NCBI GenBank assembly: GCA_937885815.1
Contig: CALABM010000109.1
Coordinates: 1-29,780, forward strand
DNA: 29,780 nt
Direction: 5' to 3'
DNA from: an uncultured Verrucomicrobiales bacterium
Lineage (GTDB): Bacteria; Verrucomicrobiota; Verrucomicrobiia; Verrucomicrobiales; Akkermansiaceae
Below are positions 6,420 to 14,213 of the stretch, piece after piece (the stretch's first letter is position 1; every line of letters begins with the position of its first letter). A model generated the notes under the pieces. That model searched no databases, had not been told where the DNA came from, and saw only the letters and a list, made by a program, of their open reading frames with translations. Both the position numbers and the translations under genes were made by a program.

Positions 6420-8462
6420 ATGAAGCTCCCTGACAAAGTACGAGTGGGTGAGACCCTTTCTGCCCGTTGGCTCAATCAGGTAGTCGATTGCCTGAAAGAA
6501 CTGGCCAAGGCTTCCAATGTTGGCAACGGTTCCTCTACATCCAGCATTGAGTATTCCGGCTCGGATTATCGCGACACCAAATACCGGGGAACAGGCGGTA
6601 CAGATCTGCAGGAGTTTCGCGTGGTTCCGTTTCAACTGCGCTTAAAGCCTAAGCAGCTGTGCGAGGTAAGTGCGGATGGCAACTGGCCGAAGATTGCTCA
6701 GATAAAAGCCGGTGCCATCATTGACTACATGGGCAAAACGTATTCTGTTCCGGAAGGTGCTACCATTTATGACTACACAGAGGGATGGGTGGATTTGGGA
6801 GAGTTTTCCGAAGCATTGACCAAAATCTACTGCATCATCAAGCAGAATTACAAGGGGGAAATCCTCAGCGCCAACTTCAAGAAAGCGGAGGAGAAGTTCG
6901 TTCCCTGGGGCAAAACAGATGAAAATCAAGAAGGCGAGGGTACGCTCTCCGTCTTCATTGGTTCGTACCAGCTTAAACGAGAGGAGGAAGTCAACCGTGC
7001 CCGCATCTATCAGGCCCACACCGGAACGCTGGACTTGCAGACCATTCAGGTGGAAAAGCTCTTTGATGCTGACAAAGAAGCAAAGGAAGAATCCACCGGC
7101 AGCGGCTCCGGTGCCGGCTCGGCAGCTGAGTCTGATAATTACTACACCGCTCCCGAGAGCGAAGAATATGAGAGCAAGCCCGCCGGATTGTTCCGCAAGC
7201 GTGACGAACACCTGTTCATCTTCAAAAAGCTCATTTGCTGTGAGGGACTGAGTCTTGTCGATGCGAAGAATCTGAAAATCAAACTCCGGCGAGCCAACTC
7301 CGTATGGCCGGATGCCAGCGAATCACAAGAATCCCTGGGAGAAGATGAACCTATCATCACCCTTGGCGGGGTGGAGGATATTGTGTTCAGCAAAGACATC
7401 CTTGTTCCGGAAATCAACTCAGGCGTTATCAAGATTCCTTATGCTGATACGCGCAAGGAAGTAACCGGGGTGATTTCCGGGCTGGAGGTCAGTTATCGCG
7501 CGGCCATTCTGGAGGACGATGGCACCGTTACGTTCCTGGGGGAAGATGGCTCACGGCTTCCGCAAGTGGCTCTCGCTGCAGATCAGGATGGCGGTTCGGC
7601 TTCCGGCTCCGGGGATGGTCCTTATATCAACGAAATTGTGGATGGCGTCATTTACATCACCATTCCGATTTTTCAGGAGGGTTCGCTCTCTATGTCCATG
7701 TCTGCCTCTGCAAGCGAGAGTGAAAGCGAATCAGCCTCATATTCACCCTCAGAAACAGGTTATGAAACAGGAAGTAATAGTACCTCCTTTGACTCGGCAT
7801 CAGAGCATTCCGTATCTGATTCTGCGAGTGGCTCTGCCTCTGCAAGCGGCTCAGCTTCCGCCTCGGAATCGGGCTCAGCGAGTGCTTCTGACAGCGCTTC
7901 TGACAGCGTATCATCGGGCTCCGATATGGGCTCCAGCTCAGACGTAGCTTCCGGTTCGAATGTTGCCTCTGATTCTGCAGCTGGTTCTTCTTCGTCCGGT
8001 GGCTCCACGGGTGGTTCTTCGTCTAGTGGTGGCTCTACAGGGGAAGGCTCGATTCCCGGCGGCTCTGTACCCGGTGGTTCTTCTTCATCCGGCGGTGGCT
8101 CCATCCCCGGCGGTGGAAGTGAGGGCAGCAGCGGTGGCGGCAGCTCTTCTTCCGGGAGCGGTTGCTGTGGTTGCGATTGTGCTGCCAAGCTGGCAGAACT
8201 GGAAAAACAAATCGCCGAACTTAGCAAGCGCATTGACGAGCTGGAAAAGAAAGAATGCACCTGCAAATGCGGTGACCTCCTGGGACAGATTCAGGCTGCG
8301 GTTGCTGCCGAGGCTCAGGCTATTGCCTCCAGTATCAATTACGAAGTTTCCGTCAATGGCGCGGTGGTGACGACAACGGAATACGGCACGATTGTTGCCG
8401 ACACCACCGGAAGCCTTACCGCCAACGGAGGCAGCGCCAGTTCCAGTATTCACTACCAATAA
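6420..8462 (+). CDS. Serine-rich tail adhesin / fibre-like protein
   Basis: 680 residues. Residues 1-420 are a folded beta-rich part with short Ser/Glu loops near 225-250 and 300-310. Residues about 421-580 are low complexity: first Ser-Ala-Glu repeats (ASASESESESAS and similar), then Gly-Gly-Ser repeats with Pro. Next comes a Cys cluster CCGCDC (582-587), a coiled coil of about 25 residues (two to three LEKQIAEL-type heptads), a second cluster CTCKC, and a beta-like C-terminal 60 residues. The arrangement suggests an exposed stalk with a trimerised, disulfide- or metal-pinned neck and a tip. The gene is followed by a small gene and then a glycosyltransferase, which makes the Ser-rich stalk a plausible glycosylation substrate. 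It starts 6 nt after the preceding stop with no Shine-Dalgarno. Confidence 0.6.
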   Translation: MKLPDKVRVGETLSARWLNQVVDCLKELAKASNVGNGSSTSSIEYSGSDYRDTKYRGTGGTDLQEFRVVPFQLRLKPKQLCEVSADGNWPKIAQIKAGAIIDYMGKTYSVPEGATIYDYTEGWVDLGEFSEALTKIYCIIKQNYKGEILSANFKKAEEKFVPWGKTDENQEGEGTLSVFIGSYQLKREEEVNRARIYQAHTGTLDLQTIQVEKLFDADKEAKEESTGSGSGAGSAAESDNYYTAPESEEYESKPAGLFRKRDEHLFIFKKLICCEGLSLVDAKNLKIKLRRANSVWPDASESQESLGEDEPIITLGGVEDIVFSKDILVPEINSGVIKIPYADTRKEVTGVISGLEVSYRAAILEDDGTVTFLGEDGSRLPQVALAADQDGGSASGSGDGPYINEIVDGVIYITIPIFQEGSLSMSMSASASESESESASYSPSETGYETGSNSTSFDSASEHSVSDSASGSASASGSASASESGSASASDSASDSVSSGSDMGSSSDVASGSNVASDSAAGSSSSGGSTGGSSSSGGSTGEGSIPGGSVPGGSSSSGGGSIPGGGSEGSSGGGSSSSGSGCCGCDCAAKLAELEKQIAELSKRIDELEKKECTCKCGDLLGQIQAAVAAEAQAIASSINYEVSVNGAVVTTTEYGTIVADTTGSLTANGGSASSSIHYQ

Positions 8463-8474
8463 CTTTTTCTCCTT

Positions 8475-8717
8475 ATGCCTTGCAACTGTGAAAATATCGA
8501 CATTAACAGCATCCGCGCCGCTGCCCGGCAACTCCTCTGGCAGCGCCTTGCGGAGATTGTGCAGAATATCTCCTGCACCCACACCAATTCCGATGGTCAC
8601 TACAGCCCCTCTCAATACTGGTATGACTTAGACCGTACTGACCGCCGTTCTGTCAGTACCGGTATGAGCGTGGGGCTGCAAGGCAATACCATCATCATCA
8701 CTCTGACCTATGCCTGA
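8475..8717 (+). CDS. Small phage protein, unknown function
   Basis: 80 residues, N-terminus MPCNCENIDINS with a CxC pair, then a helix and a beta-like C-terminal half ending in ITLTYA. It has no recognised domain. It sits 12 nt after the serine-rich tail protein, and its stop overlaps the glycosyltransferase start (ATG 8710, stop 8715-8717), so expression is probably coupled. A tail-tip accessory protein or a glycosylation chaperone would fit the place, but nothing in the sequence decides this. Confidence 0.6.
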   Translation: MPCNCENIDINSIRAAARQLLWQRLAEIVQNISCTHTNSDGHYSPSQYWYDLDRTDRRSVSTGMSVGLQGNTIIITLTYA

Positions 8718-9921
8718 TATGAAAATTGACCTTAACAAGAATACCCGCTGCATTTCGATGTCACCTTGGAGACAATGCTTCATGCGGCGTCTCTTCCATG
8801 AGCGAGGGCTGACCATGCCTCCGGTGACTTATCCCATTATCCCGGAAAAGCCTACGCGCCACAGGGAACCCAAGGCTTATTCAAGTCTGGCGCTCACATT
8901 TATGCGGCTCATTCTGGAAGCCGAGAGGGATGGTTTGCCTTATCTCATCATCTTCGAGGATGACGCTTATCCATGTTCCGACCCACAGGGAAAACTGGAT
9001 GCGCTGCTTGCCGAGCATCCGCTGCCATCCGACTGCGGGTTGTTGTGTCTGGGCGACATCAACGGCGTGAGCCGATTCCGGGGAAAGCATACCCTCTTGC
9101 TGGAGAAATGCCAGAATCCCTATACCCAGCTTGCTCCAAACTGCGCAGAAAACAAGGGGAGTCACGCCTTTGTGGTCTTCCGTCCTGCCATGATTCCATT
9201 CGTACAAGCCATTGCCAGTTTTGGGGTGACTGATATGTCGTTTTCCCGCATCCATAATCATTGCGACCTCCACGCATACGGCTTGTTCTTCTCCCCCTTG
9301 TTCACGCAGCACCGATACAATGGTGGCAATGCCCCGGAACCCGCTCACCGATACCCGGAGTATTTCCTGCACCACAAGTCCGAATTGAATAAACGCTTTC
9401 CCATGCCCACACAGCAGACTCGATTGCTCGCCAAACCCGCGCCGCGATTTTGGCTTTTTGCCAACTATCCGCAGGTGGATGAAAAAGCGCTGGGGATTGC
9501 ACCGGATGATGTGCTGGTGTTTCTGAATCGGGCAAAGCCATTCGAGCACTTGAAACACCTGCCGAACCGACGCATACTTATTGTTCGCCGTAATGCGCGG
9601 GATAAAAACTGGTTCATCCCCTACGGTCATGAGAAAGACGTGTTCAGCATGTTTGAGGATGTCCTGTTGCTCAGCGACAAGGCGCTCACCAAGGAACGAA
9701 AGTGGTTCACCCAATACAAGTATGCCACCAATAATGCGTCTCCCACCACCGGCTGGATTGCTTACCACCTCTTGCGGGATGAATACCCGGATGCTGAAAT
9801 TACCTTGGTCAATTTCAAGCCGGATGGAGACAACGGCTCCTACAAGTGGTACAAGCACGACTGGAAATATGAAGCTGAGTATTATCGGAAGCATAACATC
9901 CCAATCCGGGTGTTGTTCTGA
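8710..9921 (+). CDS. Two-domain glycosyltransferase (GT25-like N-terminal half)
   Basis: 403 residues, no signal peptide, so presumably cytoplasmic. The N-terminal half resembles LPS-type GT25 enzymes: a SSLALTFMRLILEAERDG helix followed by LPYLIIFEDDAYP, with the metal/nucleotide-binding acidic motif EDD at 83-85. The C-terminal half (about 230-403) looks like a second transferase domain, with NRAKPFEHL, a PTTGWIAYHLL segment near 345-356, ITLVNF, and KHDWKYEAEYY near the end, reminiscent of sialyltransferase-like domains in bacterial polysaccharide loci. It overlaps the previous small gene and lies in the tail operon, so a phage structural protein is a likely acceptor. ATG 8719 is an alternative start. 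The donor sugar cannot be predicted. Confidence 0.7.
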   Translation: MPDMKIDLNKNTRCISMSPWRQCFMRRLFHERGLTMPPVTYPIIPEKPTRHREPKAYSSLALTFMRLILEAERDGLPYLIIFEDDAYPCSDPQGKLDALLAEHPLPSDCGLLCLGDINGVSRFRGKHTLLLEKCQNPYTQLAPNCAENKGSHAFVVFRPAMIPFVQAIASFGVTDMSFSRIHNHCDLHAYGLFFSPLFTQHRYNGGNAPEPAHRYPEYFLHHKSELNKRFPMPTQQTRLLAKPAPRFWLFANYPQVDEKALGIAPDDVLVFLNRAKPFEHLKHLPNRRILIVRRNARDKNWFIPYGHEKDVFSMFEDVLLLSDKALTKERKWFTQYKYATNNASPTTGWIAYHLLRDEYPDAEITLVNFKPDGDNGSYKWYKHDWKYEAEYYRKHNIPIRVLF

Positions 9922-9956
9922 CACTCGTAAAGCGTTGGCAATAAGTGTAAAAAGAT

Positions 9957-10023
9957 GAAAGAAAAAGTAAAAAAGTCCTTGCATCTTGTGCTGAGTCTGC
10001 TATACTTTAACCATAGATAAAAG
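9957..10023 (+). repeat. Promoter repeat copy 1 (67 nt identical to 10787-10853)
   Basis: Identical over 67 nt to 10787-10853. Weaker similarity continues on both sides, from about 9927 through the start codon and first codons of the next gene. It carries the promoter described separately. Confidence 0.95.
9979..10006 (+). promoter_or_regulatory. Promoter of cassette 1
   Basis: TTGCAT (9979-9984), 16-nt spacer, TATACT (10001-10006), with TGC before the -10 (extended -10). The leader to ATG 10050 is about 37 nt and AT-rich. Confidence 0.75.
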
Positions 10024-10049
10024 ACTAACGCTTAATATATTAAATAACC

Positions 10050-10436
10050 ATGAATACCACCACTAAGACCGCAGCCCAGCCCGCCATCGACAACGCCATT
10101 AAGTTCAGCGTCCTGTCCTACTACAAATACCACTTCGTAAGCTTCATGAAGGAGATGGACAAGCTGGATGAATACCAGCGCCAGCTGGAGGCAATAACCC
10201 GCCGCGAGGCTGCAAGCCAGAGCCTCATAAGCCTGCTCGATGAAGAGAGCGCCAAGCACCTCGCTGATGACTTCCGCTTCGAGCGCGAGTGCATGGAGCA
10301 GAACATCGCCGATACAGGGTACTACTTGGAACGCAAGTGCGAAAAGCTGCTTGCAGCCGTAGCCAAGATGGAAGAAATTGGCCTCCCGGTGGAGGAAAGC
10401 GTCATCAATATGGCTAAAGTATACATCAACGCATAA
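10050..10436 (+). CDS. Small helical cassette protein, paralog A1
   Basis: 128 residues, almost entirely helical and rich in Glu, Lys and Ala. The N-terminus is MNTTTKTAAQPA. It is a clear paralog of the gene at 10880: same length, same N-terminal pattern, shared YKYHFVSFM / YKYQLLSFM segment, and similar endings (AKVYINA / AKQFINA). The fold is probably a helical hairpin or coiled coil with no enzyme motif. It is the first gene of a cassette with its own promoter and terminator, lying between the glycosyltransferase and tail fibre genes, so it is probably expressed independently of the late genes. Function unknown; an anti-defence or host-interaction role is only a guess. Confidence 0.75.
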   Translation: MNTTTKTAAQPAIDNAIKFSVLSYYKYHFVSFMKEMDKLDEYQRQLEAITRREAASQSLISLLDEESAKHLADDFRFERECMEQNIADTGYYLERKCEKLLAAVAKMEEIGLPVEESVINMAKVYINA

Positions 10437-10449
10437 CCAGAATCCGACC

Positions 10450-10707
10450 ATGAGCGCAACCATCACGACCGTATACCACAACAAGGCAGGTGAAATCGTG
10501 AGCTGCTGGGAACTGGCAGAGAGTGTGACCTACCACACTATCTGCACCAACGAGCAAGCAGACAAAGCTGAGGAGAAACTGGTGGCCATGGCCCACGAGT
10601 TTGCCGAGAAGCACTACAAGGAGGTACAGAAAGAGAACTACACGATTCGTGGAGCCAAGCTCAAGAATGGCACCTACTATATGCAGACCAAAGTCTGGAA
10701 AATCTGA
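10450..10707 (+). CDS. Small cassette protein, unknown function
   Basis: 85 residues from ATG 10450, which follows the previous stop by 13 nt and has the 'accATG' context seen at several cassette genes. It is strand-helix-strand in character: a short beta start (ATITTVYHNKAGEIV), a charged helix, and a beta ending (GTYYMQTKVWKI). I recognise no family. An in-frame ATG further upstream, inside the previous gene, is rejected as too deep in overlap. The gene is followed at once by an intrinsic terminator, so cassette 1 holds two genes. Confidence 0.7.
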   Translation: MSATITTVYHNKAGEIVSCWELAESVTYHTICTNEQADKAEEKLVAMAHEFAEKHYKEVQKENYTIRGAKLKNGTYYMQTKVWKI

Positions 10708-10716
10708 CCATACAAC

Positions 10717-10747
10717 AGCCAATCCCTCAACCGGGAATTGGCTTTTT
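10717..10747 (+). terminator. Intrinsic terminator of cassette 1
   Basis: AGCCAATCCC (10717-10726) pairs with GGGAATTGGCT (10733-10743), with one A-mismatch, followed by TTTTC. Confidence 0.85.
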
Positions 10748-10786
10748 CTTGGTGGTGTAAAGTGTTGAAAATAAGTGTAAAAAGAC

Positions 10787-10853
10787 GAAAGAAAAAGTAA
10801 AAAAGTCCTTGCATCTTGTGCTGAGTCTGCTATACTTTAACCATAGATAAAAG
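10787..10853 (+). repeat. Promoter repeat copy 2
   Basis: Identical over 67 nt to 9957-10023. It supplies the promoter of cassette 2. Confidence 0.95.
10809..10836 (+). promoter_or_regulatory. Promoter of cassette 2
   Basis: TTGCAT (10809-10814), 16-nt spacer, TATACT (10831-10836), TGC before the -10, as in cassette 1. It drives four small genes up to the terminator at 12272. Confidence 0.75.
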
Positions 10854-10879
10854 CCTAATACTTAATACATTAAATAGCC

Positions 10880-11269
10880 ATGAACACCGCCACTAAGACC
10901 GTCGCCGATAACGCCGCCATGAACGAAGTGAAGCGCAACAGCATTGCATGGGAGTACAAATACCAGCTCCTGAGCTTCATGAACGAGTACGAGACGATGG
11001 AACAGTACGAGCATCAGAAAGAAGCCCTCCTTCGCCGAGCCGAATACAGCACAGAGCTCCTGCATATCCTCGACCCGCGCCGCGCCGTAGAAGTGATGGA
11101 GGATTTCAAAGCCGAGAATGAGCGTATTAAAGACCGCATCAACGAGCAGAAGCGAATCCTGAAGTACAAGGCTAACAAGCTGATGGAAGCAGTGGCCCTC
11201 ATGAATGAAATTGAAATCCAAGTTTCCAGCCCTGCATTGACCATTGCCAAGCAGTTCATCAACGCCTAA
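10880..11269 (+). CDS. Small helical cassette protein, paralog A2
   Basis: 129 residues, helical, and paralogous to the protein at 10050. The N-terminus is MNTATKTVADNA, a YKYQLLSFMNEYE segment follows, then a long charged helix, and the protein ends AKQFINA. The duplication covers promoter, leader and coding region, so the two cassettes arose by copying a whole unit. The proteins have diverged far more than the promoters, which suggests selection on the promoter, recent promoter conversion, or fast protein evolution. It is the first of four genes in cassette 2. No enzymatic motif; function unknown. Confidence 0.75.
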   Translation: MNTATKTVADNAAMNEVKRNSIAWEYKYQLLSFMNEYETMEQYEHQKEALLRRAEYSTELLHILDPRRAVEVMEDFKAENERIKDRINEQKRILKYKANKLMEAVALMNEIEIQVSSPALTIAKQFINA

Positions 11270-11281
11270 CTCCGAAGAACC

Positions 11282-11584
11282 ATGAACGAACAGGAACGTA
11301 AAGAGAAAGCCATCCGCGAGTATGAAGAGGAATACGCCAAGTTCAGCGCAGAGTTTGAGCGAGGCTCGGAAGCCATCAGCAAGTGGATGGAGTACAGCAA
11401 CACAGACCCGGAAAAGGCTCAACATTACAAGGCTATCCTTGACGAGACAGTAGCCAACCAGAACGCCATGGCAGAACGATTCATCGAAGTATGCGGCGCG
11501 GCTTACTACTACGACCACAGCGTTGACATGATGCTCTGGCAGCACGCCGTAAAGGCTCTCTACTACCTCCGCACGAAAATCTAA
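11282..11584 (+). CDS. Small helical cassette protein, paralog B1
   Basis: 100 residues, acidic and helical, starting 12 nt after the previous stop. It is one of three consecutive genes of nearly equal length (100, 102 and 105 residues) with the same plan: a charged first helix containing an F/L..xxD/S.W motif, a D-P/E-K..Y middle helix, then a C-terminal helix with CGAAYYY / AGNALCH / AGLALYH at the same place, a short V/D linker and a last helix with A(V/M/L)..Y. It has no recognised domain. Probably a small binding protein. Confidence 0.7.
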   Translation: MNEQERKEKAIREYEEEYAKFSAEFERGSEAISKWMEYSNTDPEKAQHYKAILDETVANQNAMAERFIEVCGAAYYYDHSVDMMLWQHAVKALYYLRTKI

Positions 11585-11600
11585 CCATCCATTCCGCACC

Positions 11601-11909
11601 ATGTCCACGCTCTACAACATCGAAGAAGAAATCATCCAGATGTACAATGAAGCCGCAGCCGCCCTGCATACCACTTTGAACGAAATCGACAAGTGGCTGG
11701 ATTTTTACGACCATTCCGTGGAGGGAGAAGAAGACCTCGCTAAATATGAGGAAGCCATGGCTGAATACACACGCCACATGGTTCAACTCGAAAAGAAAGC
11801 CATAGGGCAGAGTCAACAATTCTGCCGCATGGCAGGAAACGCCCTGTGCCACAATCTGGATGTGAATCTAGAATTGCTGACCAAGGCTATGGCATACCGC
11901 AACCTCTAA
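11601..11909 (+). CDS. Small helical cassette protein, paralog B2
   Basis: 102 residues, acidic, helical. It is the second member of the three-gene family. It shares with B1 the SKWMEYS / DKWLDFY segment in the first helix and the KAQHYKAI / LAKYEEAM segment in the middle, and ends near A-M-A-Y. Spacing from the previous stop is 16 nt, and ATG is in the common 'accATG' context. Function unknown. Tandem duplication within one operon is the simplest origin. Confidence 0.7.
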   Translation: MSTLYNIEEEIIQMYNEAAAALHTTLNEIDKWLDFYDHSVEGEEDLAKYEEAMAEYTRHMVQLEKKAIGQSQQFCRMAGNALCHNLDVNLELLTKAMAYRNL

Positions 11910-11925
11910 ATACCCGAATGCAACT

Positions 11926-12243
11926 ATGATTAACGCAAGCAAAGAAGAAATCCGCAAGGCACTCGAAGCTAAGGGTGCAGAGTTCCGCGCCTCCCTCGAC
12001 AAGACGATGGAAGTGCTGGATAAGTACCAAGACGCTATCGAGAACGAGCGCAACAAGGCGAAGTTCGAGAAAGCGCAGGATGAGTACATCCGCAATATCT
12101 CCAAGCTCGCCCCGCAAAACGAGCGTCTGAGTCTGGAGTTCAGCAAACTTGCCGGGCTTGCGCTGTACCACGAGATGCCTGTTGACGAGAAAACGCTTAA
12201 CCTTGCATTGAACTACGTGAATCGCCGACACAAGAAAAATTAA
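11926..12243 (+). CDS. Small helical cassette protein, paralog B3
   Basis: 105 residues, helical, more basic at the C-terminus (NRRHKKN). It is the third member of the family: DKYQDAI in the first helix, AKFEKAQDEY in the middle, FSKLAGLALYHEMPVDEKTL near the end. The last helix also resembles the ends of paralogs A1 and A2 (short Val-containing turn, then L..A..Y-[IV]), so all five may be one superfamily. It is the last gene before the cassette terminator. Function unknown. Confidence 0.7.
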   Translation: MINASKEEIRKALEAKGAEFRASLDKTMEVLDKYQDAIENERNKAKFEKAQDEYIRNISKLAPQNERLSLEFSKLAGLALYHEMPVDEKTLNLALNYVNRRHKKN

Positions 12244-12271
12244 GAATCCGTAGCCACAGAGTTTTGCCCCA

Positions 12272-12309
12272 GGGGAGCCGCTACTATGCAGCTCCCCCAT
12301 TTATTTTTG
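12272..12309 (+). terminator. Intrinsic terminator of cassette 2
   Basis: GGGGAGC (12272-12278) pairs with GCTCCCC (12291-12297), 12-nt loop, then a T-rich tract. The next TTTTGACA motif lies about 10 nt further on. Confidence 0.8.
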
Positions 12310-12317
12310 ATTTTGCT

Positions 12318-12325
12318 TTTTGACA
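12318..12325 (+). promoter_or_regulatory. TTTTGACA start-proximal motif, copy 4
   Basis: It lies 14 nt before ATG 12340 and just after the cassette 2 terminator. Confidence 0.5.
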
Positions 12326-12339
12326 CGCTGCTATGATGC

Positions 12340-13776
12340 ATGGACATCTACATCAATCCCGACAAGTCTCCGGCTGCGGTTCAGGCCAGAATCAGCGGTA
12401 CGCCTATCACTTCGCTTCGGCTCAAGCGCGGAGCCAATCTCAATTTTTCCGTGGTTATCATTGGCAGCAAAGCTGCAAGCAATCTACGTTTCGGCATCAA
12501 GGCCAAGGGCGATTACGAGGGTTCACTCCTCGCGTATGCGGAAGCCTCTACCGGGCAAGCTACTGACGAGGGGATGAAGTTCGACCTGAGCCTTACTGTG
12601 GCAAGCGTGGCTCTGAATGAAGCCCTTGATGTGGGCTCTGGGAATGCGGTCGCAGCGGCCTCTCTTTCCGCAGTAGCCGAGTTTGCTTGGCAAGACGATG
12701 GTGCAGAACGCATTTCCGATACCATCAATACTACGCTCCTCAATGACATTATCCGCTTAGCCACGGAAGCCCCCGAGGCTGCGGCTGGTGAATATCCGGC
12801 TCCTGACCTTGTGGCCACTAAATCGTGGGTGAACAACAAGCAAGCAACGGCTGATGCTTCCGGCTTCGTGAAGCTGGGGACGGATGCGCCGATTTCCGGC
12901 AAGAATGTTCGCCCTGTAGGCAAGACGGATGCAGGAGGCTTGGCGGTGGATGTCTCCGGGCTCTCCGCTTACGAGATTGCCAAGGCTCAGGGCTTCGTTG
13001 GTACTGAGGAAGCATGGCTTGCTTCCCTAAAGGGCGAGCGTGGATCTAAAGGGGAAAAGGGCGAGCCCGGCATCCAAGGAGAACAAGGTGTGCAAGGCGA
13101 GGCCGGAGCGTCTGCCTACGAGGTAGCGGTGAACAATGGCTACGAGGGTACGGAAGAGGAGTGGCTCAGCACGCTTGGCATTGATGTGCTATATGAGAAA
13201 AGCTACCTTGTCCCGGATTCCGGCGATGAGGATAATTACGATGCCTTCGGCTTCGGCGTTATCATGAAAGGCTCCGGGCTCATGCGAAGCTTATCAGTTC
13301 CATGCCGAGATTCATCCAATTCTGCACAGGTAGGGACAGAGCCTGTATGGTGCAAGGTGTGGAAAGACGGCCAGCTTATTGCCTTGTCTCTCAATTCTCA
13401 GGTGCATGGTGTGGGCAAGATGCTTACATGGGACTTTGAACCCTTTGACGTAGAAGCCGGGGCAGAATACAAGTTCCTCTTCAACAAGGAAGGAACAAAG
13501 GATTCGCTCAGCTTTTCTACGGATTTCAGCGGTTGCTTTCATGTGGTACGTAAATCTTCAGCAGACGGGGTCGGCATGCTTGGTTCATCCGGCAACTATG
13601 GAATGAACGCCGCTACTGAATGGCAACCAGTCTACAAAATGACGCTGTTGATTCCACGCTATACTCCGGCTGCTCACTCTACAGACATCACTCTCCATTT
13701 AACCCCGGAGGAACACACCGGGCTCGCGCAGCTCCTCGCAAGGAAAGACGCTTTGCTGGCTCTTCTTAACTCCTAA
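12340..13776 (+). CDS. Collagen-containing tail fibre protein
   Basis: 478 residues. The N-terminal about 140 residues are beta-rich and probably attach to the tail. Near 207-229 and again near 256-279 there is a SAYE-[IV]-A..[QN]G[FY].GTEE.WL motif common in phage tail fibres and collagen-like proteins. Between the two copies lie about eight Gly-X-Y triplets (GERGSKGEKGEPG and on), which should form a short collagen triple helix. Residues 280-450 form a beta-rich tip domain with several Trp, probably receptor binding. The end has the HLTPEEHTGL motif typical of fibre C-termini. Two nearby ATGs (12333 out of frame, 12340) exist; 12340 gives this frame. Confidence 0.8.
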   Translation: MDIYINPDKSPAAVQARISGTPITSLRLKRGANLNFSVVIIGSKAASNLRFGIKAKGDYEGSLLAYAEASTGQATDEGMKFDLSLTVASVALNEALDVGSGNAVAAASLSAVAEFAWQDDGAERISDTINTTLLNDIIRLATEAPEAAAGEYPAPDLVATKSWVNNKQATADASGFVKLGTDAPISGKNVRPVGKTDAGGLAVDVSGLSAYEIAKAQGFVGTEEAWLASLKGERGSKGEKGEPGIQGEQGVQGEAGASAYEVAVNNGYEGTEEEWLSTLGIDVLYEKSYLVPDSGDEDNYDAFGFGVIMKGSGLMRSLSVPCRDSSNSAQVGTEPVWCKVWKDGQLIALSLNSQVHGVGKMLTWDFEPFDVEAGAEYKFLFNKEGTKDSLSFSTDFSGCFHVVRKSSADGVGMLGSSGNYGMNAATEWQPVYKMTLLIPRYTPAAHSTDITLHLTPEEHTGLAQLLARKDALLALLNS

Positions 13777-13805
13777 CCCTTTCATCCATATTCGATTCTA
13801 TTCTT

Positions 13806-14117
13806 ATGACCAATTCAGCAGTAACAGGCGGTATCGTTATCGCAAATGCTCTTGCCGTGGTTTCCATTGCTACGGCTACAGAGCTTAACCCTATACTTGA
13901 GTGCATCCAGAATGGTGCATCAGTCGGCGCAATCATGGGCATCTTTCTTTGGCGTGAGGTGAAGCGAGCAGAACGCTACGAGCATCTATATGACCAAGAG
14001 CGCAAGCTCAGGCTGGAGGCCGAGAACAAGTGTGCCTCTTGTACGTTTGTGAAGAAAGCCAACGAGGAGTTTATCGACAGGCGCATTGATGAAGAAAGAC
14101 AAGATGCAAAGCATTGA
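13806..14117 (+). CDS. Small membrane protein, holin candidate
   Basis: 103 residues. One or two hydrophobic stretches (about 6-24 and 36-50) are followed by a highly charged helical tail with a CASC pair. Size, position after the tail fibre and topology fit a small holin or other phage inner-membrane protein. No endolysin is present next to it, so the lysis role is uncertain. No Shine-Dalgarno; starts 29 nt after the fibre stop. It could instead be a superinfection-exclusion membrane protein. Confidence 0.45.
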   Translation: MTNSAVTGGIVIANALAVVSIATATELNPILECIQNGASVGAIMGIFLWREVKRAERYEHLYDQERKLRLEAENKCASCTFVKKANEEFIDRRIDEERQDAKH

Positions 14118-14156
14118 GTATTAAGAAGAAAAAGAAAAGAAAAATGTAAAAAGTTC

Positions 14157-14184
14157 TGGACTCTTGTGCCTGATGTGCTATACT
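14157..14184 (+). promoter_or_regulatory. Promoter of cassette 3 (diverged copy)
   Basis: TATACT (14179-14184) preceded by TGC, with flanks (cttgtgc..., atagataaaagc) resembling the two promoter repeats. The -35 position reads TGGACT with the same 16-nt spacer, so the box is degenerate. The leader to ATG 14214 is about 23 nt. Confidence 0.6.
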
Positions 14185-14213
14185 GTAATAATAGATAAAA
14201 GCACTAAGTAGCA

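Noticed and set aside
7760..8266. Pro/Glu-rich open frame opposite the serine-rich repeats
   Set aside because: A by-product of the repeat sequence; low complexity and antisense to the tail protein.
8881..9984. 367-codon open frame opposite the glycosyltransferase
   Set aside because: Antisense to a recognisable enzyme with EDD motif; no promoter.
9979..10853. CRISPR-like repeat
   Set aside because: Only two long identical copies about 830 bp apart, with genes between; no short regularly spaced repeats exist anywhere in the window.
10862..11608. 248-codon minus-strand frame across cassette 2
   Set aside because: Antisense to two well-spaced paralogous genes with their own promoter.
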